From: Lineus longissimus
Lineage: Eukaryota; Nemertea; Pilidiophora; Heteronemertea; Lineidae
DNA: 64,000 bases
Direction of reading: 5' to 3'
Assembly: GCF_910592395.1 (NCBI RefSeq)
Contig: NC_088319.1
Span: 2,792,001-2,856,000 of the forward strand
Shown: positions 59,243 to 64,000 of the stretch, in pieces
How the letters are laid out: every line of letters starts with the position of its first letter
Numbering within the stretch: the first letter of the stretch is position 1
Program-made: the position numbers and the translations under genes
Notes under the pieces: model-generated
The model's database searches: none
The model's input: the letters and a program-made list of their open reading frames with translations, nothing else
What the model was told of the DNA's origin: nothing

Positions 59243-59462
59243 ATTGGTAGTCCCAGAGTCTTTCTATACAATTCTATACTTTGTATAGAAAGACTCTGGT
59301 AGTCCCTAGTGCACCAACTGTGAAATTAGTAAAACCTAACCATTAATTAGTGGTTCCAACTAAAATAGGTAGTAAAACTACCATCAAAATGGTTAAGAAT
59401 TACCATTTTGATAGTTAAAACAAATAATTCCACAGTCAGTGCAATAGCAACTACATGTACCA
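59243..59462. mobile_element. Hairpin element inside the LINE relic, U7 (itself interrupted)
   Basis: Same palindrome as in the other units, lengthened at its left edge by a nested 43-bp palindromic insertion with a 9-bp duplication. Confidence 0.6.
59255..59297. mobile_element. 43-bp palindromic insertion with 9-bp target duplication
   Basis: Perfect 18-nt arms (59253-59270 and 59282-59299, beginning CCAGAGTCTTTC) around an 11-nt loop. The 9-mer ggtagtccc stands on both sides (59246-59254 and 59298-59306) but only once at the same place in U2 and U3. A 9-bp duplication suits Mutator-like elements; the class is inference. The AGAGTCTTTC tip also occurs as an inverted pair in the 3' flank of every unit (for example 7472-7503). 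Confidence 0.7.
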
Positions 59463-61726
59463 GAGTAGTAAAACATAACAATAATTAGTTACTTTCACTA
59501 TTTAATTTTAAAAAGAGTATTGACCAGTCTCCAACCGTATGATGACTGTGAGGATCAGCGCAAAACCATTCAACCTGTCAGTTGTCCAGATCTACGCTCC
59601 AACAAGCTTTGGATCCGAGGACAGGATGAATAGATTTTACGAAGACATCATGGCTACTATGCAGTCTCTCCCAAAGCAGGACATTATTATGGTAGTAGGG
59701 GGCTGTGACGCAAAAATCGGCACCGATGCCTAGGACCAATGGAAAGGCAACGTCGGGAGATTTTGCTCAGGAGTAACAAACAAGAGGGGCGCGCCTCCGG
59801 ATAATTGAATTTCCTCAAAAACTCAGTCGAAAGGCAACTTGGCATTCTCCTATTGGTAACACACACAACATGATCGAGTACATTACGGTTACGAAAAATT
59901 TCGTGAGCAGCATCAGCATGGCTGAGACCAGGATCTATCCAGGAGCAGATGTTGGAATTGACCATGACCCTGTCCTTACCCCAATCGCGTTTTTACTATC
60001 CTCATGACAAGCTACAATCCAGGTTACAAGCTACAATCCAGGCTACAATCCAAGTTGTCCCTTGAGACTGATATTTCTGCTCCAAAGGCTGAATTTCAAA
60101 TGTTAATTGCTTAATAAATGCCAACCCGCTCTAAATTCTTTTTACGTTTAATCATAATTATCATGTCAGTGAACAACTTGATTATAGGCATCTCATAAAA
60201 TATAACCCATACTAGTCCAGCAAGTCAGGAATGCAAACAGGATGATAAAAGTAGGAAACAGGTTAAGAAGTTTCTATGCTATACCCGATTAAACAACTGA
60301 TAAGACGATAGAGATAATATAATAGTATTTTACCGTCCTTTATTACGAGCTACACTGTACATTCGTAAAAGGATTCTTGCCAGATTCCTAATATAGTTAA
60401 GATCTAAAATAAGAAATTTTGCAACGAAATGTACATGCAGTCGTTCACAAAACTGAATAATATCTTTAAAATCTTATACAAATCTTAATTCTGGATTTTG
60501 GCCGGGGAGATCAGAGCCGCGATAATCGATTCCTGTCCCATGCAAGGACCTACGATGACCACCGTAAACATGGTAAACGAGGAATTTTTGTTGCATGCAA
60601 TCATGATCACAGGTCGTAGTGACAAAAAGCATAAGTCTACTTTAGGTTTAAGGATCAGAATCACAAATAGCTACGTAACAACATTTTTCATATGTGAACA
60701 TGCGTATGGGGTCGGATTCTATTCCACGATATCCATTTTCAAAGCAATCGATGTCAAAATAAGTTTATGCACTGTTTTCTTTGAATCAAATTTAACAAAT
60801 ACAGTTATTGACGCTGGTTGTGGTTTTATTGATTAAACGTTGTCTTGTTAAAGCCACAGTTATCTTGCTAATATCAGGCTCTATTGCATCGGTTGTGTCT
60901 GTCGCAGCAGAACTAGGGACACAAGATCAGAGAGGTGACTAAACATGCTATTTTCGAAATTCACCATTTCCTGATCAGCGCCTCTTGTAGCGGAGCTCAG
61001 AGACGTAGACGCTGACGTCCTCACTTACGTCCTCACTTACTTAAGAGATTTACTTTTGGCGAACTATTGACCAAACGAAGCTTGATATGCCTAATTATTA
61101 TTTCCGCATGGTAAATGTGTGCTTTTACCTTTGATGTGTTGTTGTGAATTACGTGAACGCTCTATTAAACGTCCTTGGTTTCAGTTGATGTGTCTGGCAT
61201 TTGACCGACGAATGTTTGGGGTCAGCGCTGACAGCAGTGTTAAAGTATGTTATTTGTACACAAATGCATTTGAGATATACATGTACGCTCGTGCCATGCA
61301 AAATTCTGCATTTTAACATATCCCAGGAGGCTGTTGGTTGAGTTTCCAAAAACTCTCAGTTCCGCAAACAGAAAGAGGCTAACTATGATTTGTGATAGCA
61401 ATGTATTTCAGAATGTCCCTTCGACAATCAAATCGTCATTGATCTATTGCCGAAATATGCTTGTCTTAACAGAAAATTTCGCGTTTAGGAGGTTTTCACA
61501 AATTTCGCGAGTAGGTCATGATCGCGAAAGCATTCTGCCGCGAAAATCCTTTCCTTTTCGGCAAGAATTCCATGCCATTGTTGGCATTGCATCCAGCTAC
61601 AGGTCCTATTATGATCGAGGTGTTTAAAGAGACTGCGTATACAGTGTACCCTTTGCAATTAGCACGTATCGTAATGACTCCTAAAAACCACAAATTCCAC
61701 ATGTCTTGAATAGTGCCCAACAATCG

Positions 61727-62611
61727 TTGGTCCTGGGTGCACCTTAAGTGCACCCAGGACCAATCTTGGTGTACCTTAACTTCACATAAAGATCCTTATG
61801 TGCACCCAGTGTGAAATTCGCGCCGATTAAAAACCTGCGTCCAAGGTTGAAAATGGTATGTCTGTCTTGTAGCAAATCACAAAATCTCGTGTCGAACATT
61901 TGCTCTATTTTTCGCTTAAAAAGTGTATAAATATACATTTATGACAGATGGTGGTAAGAAATAAAGAAAAAGTATTTTTAAGAACATAATACTATTTACT
62001 ATGTCATTAAGTGTGCTGTATGAAATGATTCCCCCATTCATACATACATCCGTTCATAGCACACGTGTGCGCAATGACCCCTAGATCCTGCCACTGATGT
62101 CGAACTGAGAATGACATTTTGACGCCTCGTTTACAGTTCGTGTTCAGCAAAATTGCGGATGTAGAGCAAAAGCACGCGTTTGTCATGCTGATGCAAATAT
62201 TTACTCCTAAACAGGAAAAGATATCATTCTAGGCCCTCTTACTACAATCAATCCCCATGGCAAATATATATGAACAACAGAAAGTCCCCATGCAGTGAAC
62301 CTGGCCATGCTGCCTATGTTTACCTAATTAGCATAATGTAGGCCAACACTATGGGAGCCCCCTATTATCAGTTAATCGTACTACTCATTTCAATGGAAGC
62401 CTAGCTTAACAGGTGTGAGTTAGTGTTCAGCAAAATTACGGATGTAGAGCAAAAGCACGCGTACCCCACATCGGACACAGGTTTTTTAATCGGCGCGTAT
62501 TTCAATCTGTTTGCACATAATGATCCTTTTAAAGCAGCACCCAGGAGCATCCTGGGTGCGGTGCTGTTAAGGTACACCCAGCTTGGTCCTTGGTACACCT
62601 AAGGTGCACCC
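61727..62611. mobile_element. Foldback element, U7 (with extra segment)
   Basis: Complete arms. The tip hairpin is perfect here: 16-nt arms 61727-61742 and 61748-61763 around cttaa. The right arm contains the extra segment shared with U3. Confidence 0.65.
62180..62416. repeat. Same extra segment in U7
   Basis: Nearly identical to the U3 segment, with the same flanking duplication (62136-62179 and about 62417-62461). A shared derived state, so U3 and U7 have a common ancestor here although they lie more than 40 kb apart. Confidence 0.55.
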
Positions 62612-63151
62612 ATGACGACATTTGCCCTTTCGACGACACTGACTGTATTGCATGTGTTAGGTCGACTGGAATATTGTGAAGGATAGACAACTTCATGTAG
62701 ATGTAGGTGACACTAGTTAATTTGTTTTAGCTATATCGTGTATTCAAAATGCTAAGAAACAATCACATGCAAATATTTTTCTGAAGAAATTTTTTTGAGA
62801 AACCCTTTAACTTTACAGTATTCTAAACGGATTTTAATAGGTGCTATATAGGTTTTTCATGTATGATTCAAAAAGTTATTTTAGTTATATAGAGTTTCTA
62901 TGTTTATAAGATACAAAGACTATATACTCTATACTATATAAAATTGTTTTCACATGGGATCTTATAGTTTCTAGGTTGTCCTTTACAAACCCTATACAGG
63001 TGCTATACCGGTATAGATTTTATATAGCCTTTCTTTGCCATTTTCTTTAAAGATTTGCTCCGGAGGATTTTGTCTGTGGTATAAGTTTGCAATGACACCA
63101 TCAATATCTCGAGAAAGCAGGTAATCCAATCAAGAATTATATTGCGTGTAA

Positions 63152-63484
63152 ATGCAATTCATGACTATATGGGAGTTATTGCTGGTCCTGACCAACATTG
63201 ACAGAGCTCTAGCAAGTTTAGTGTTTTCCTCATTTCAATTCATGGCAATGGACATTAACGGAACTGATAGCAATTTAACTTTCGCAATCTTACGAGTTCA
63301 GTCAATTCTTCGATGTAGTATGGCATGCTCGAATATTCAGATGTGCGTTGCCTTTTTCACCACCCCCAAGAACGGCCATGACGGCCATGATCAAACGGAA
63401 ACCTGCCATCTTCACAAGAATGCTGCTACCAAGGACTGGACTTGCAGAGGCGGGAAAACAGGGCATCGGATTTGGAAAAAGCAG
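63152..63484 (+). CDS. PAN/Apple-like module, first exon (U7)
   Basis: Intact copy with LLLVLTNIDRALAS signal peptide, RCSMAC, CVAFF and HRIWKKQ before the donor. All five cysteines and both sequons are present. The second exon would lie beyond the window. Confidence 0.5.
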
Positions 63485-64000
63485 GTAGCCAATATTTCGG
63501 TTTTTATATTCGCAACCTATTTTGCAATAAAGACGTAATTTGCTGTTGTTGCGTGCGCAACCGGTCAGACACTAGGACGGCGTTGCTTGCCCTACTGACA
63601 AGCTCGCATTGGATTGTTTGATATCGGAATTTCGTTAGTCCTAGACTGGTTGCCTACCAGGGTTAAAGAAGCCATATTTAGTATATTTAGTGTGTTGGGT
63701 TTATTTACAGCTAGTATGAATTACTCGTTCTATGGAACGATCTCCATCATCCGCGCATTGCACCCATAATTGTTAAAACTCAAATTTTCTTCAACGACGT
63801 TAACTGGTCGCCCGAGACTGGAATATGCAACTTTATGCAGCTGTTGAAACAAAAACCTAATTCTCGTGCGAATGCATGGCGTATAGTCAACTGAGGAATA
63901 AGGTGTACACCTACACTTCAACTTTGAGGGTAAATTATGGTCGTCTGATGATTACTTCGATTCAACTGAACTGGTAAACATTTTTCACAAATATATGATA

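Larger units (their letters stand above)
59019..59975 (+). mobile_element. LINE endonuclease relic, short form (U7)
   Basis: Short form as in U2 and U3, with a W-to-stop-like change in the MNRFYED region and a small insertion near 59790. It is interrupted by the shared hairpin element, which itself carries a private 43-bp palindrome. Confidence 0.78.
59019..64000 (+). repeat. Tandem unit U7 (right end cut by window)
   Basis: Last visible unit, with the short LINE relic like U2 and U3. It carries a private 43-bp palindromic insertion near 59255 and shares with U3 the extra segment inside the foldback right arm (62180-62416). PAN exon 63152-63484; the window stops within the presumed intron, so the long exon is not seen. 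Stretches 59976-61726 and 62612-63151 are the usual non-coding blocks of the unit. Confidence 0.9.

Noticed and set aside
1-64000. tRNA or rRNA genes
   Set aside because: I saw no cloverleaf with A and B boxes and no rRNA-like sequence.

Overview
The window looks like animal nuclear DNA. It is AT-rich, has GT-AG introns, relics of an RTE/CFDP2-type LINE, a Ty3/gypsy retrotransposon and many palindromic MITE-like elements, and has no bacterial operon structure. The mix suggests an aquatic invertebrate, but nothing in the sequence fixes the taxon. No complete, ordinary single-copy gene is present.

Layout. Almost everything is one direct tandem array with a period of about 7.3-8.5 kb. Seven units are visible: U1 1-8570 (its left end is cut), U2 8571-16806, U3 16807-24077, U4 24078-32544, U5 32545-50589 (enlarged by a 10.5 kb insertion), U6 50590-59018, U7 59019-64000 (its right end is cut). 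Each unit carries, in order: (i) a dead LINE endonuclease segment, interrupted by a hairpin element except in U5; (ii) 1-1.7 kb of non-coding DNA; (iii) a foldback element with diverged arms of 100-190 bp; (iv) an AT-rich stretch with a TATA-like site; (v) a short exon-like ORF for a signal peptide plus a PAN/Apple-like cysteine module; (vi) about 1.4 kb of presumed intron; (vii) a 1.1 kb open exon for an unrecognised 367-residue sequence; (viii) a flank ending in a 51-58 bp minisatellite. The PAN exon ends, and the long exon begins, in phase 0, so one secreted two-exon gene per unit is the simplest model. That gene model is inference. Two copies are visibly broken: a 1-nt frameshift in U4 PAN and a nonsense codon in the U6 long exon.

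Insertion. In U5, 34926-45434 interrupts the left arm of the foldback and is flanked by a 6-bp direct repeat (CAAGGT). It holds a 5'-truncated Ty3/gypsy pol (protease, RT, RNase H, integrase) with no LTR or gag, a duplicated 78-bp tail, a promoter-like CRE/TATA region, and parts of intron-containing genes: a DUF4326 domain, a Ser/Pro-rich linker in small symmetric exons, a tandem OTU (OTU plus pseudo-OTU) protease, and an SGNH hydrolase fragment split by an intron and followed by a CCHC zinc knuckle. That intron holds a cluster of near-identical short GC-rich palindromes. A 226-bp MITE with 28-bp inverted repeats lies near the right end.

Evolution. The units are mosaics. 3'-flank deletion classes, LINE length classes and shared insertions do not follow array order. 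U6 changes abruptly from old, diverged sequence to nearly identical sequence at the start of its PAN exon, which suggests unequal crossing-over or gene conversion. By-eye comparison of copies shows mostly amino-acid-changing differences, so constraint on the putative gene copies is not evident.
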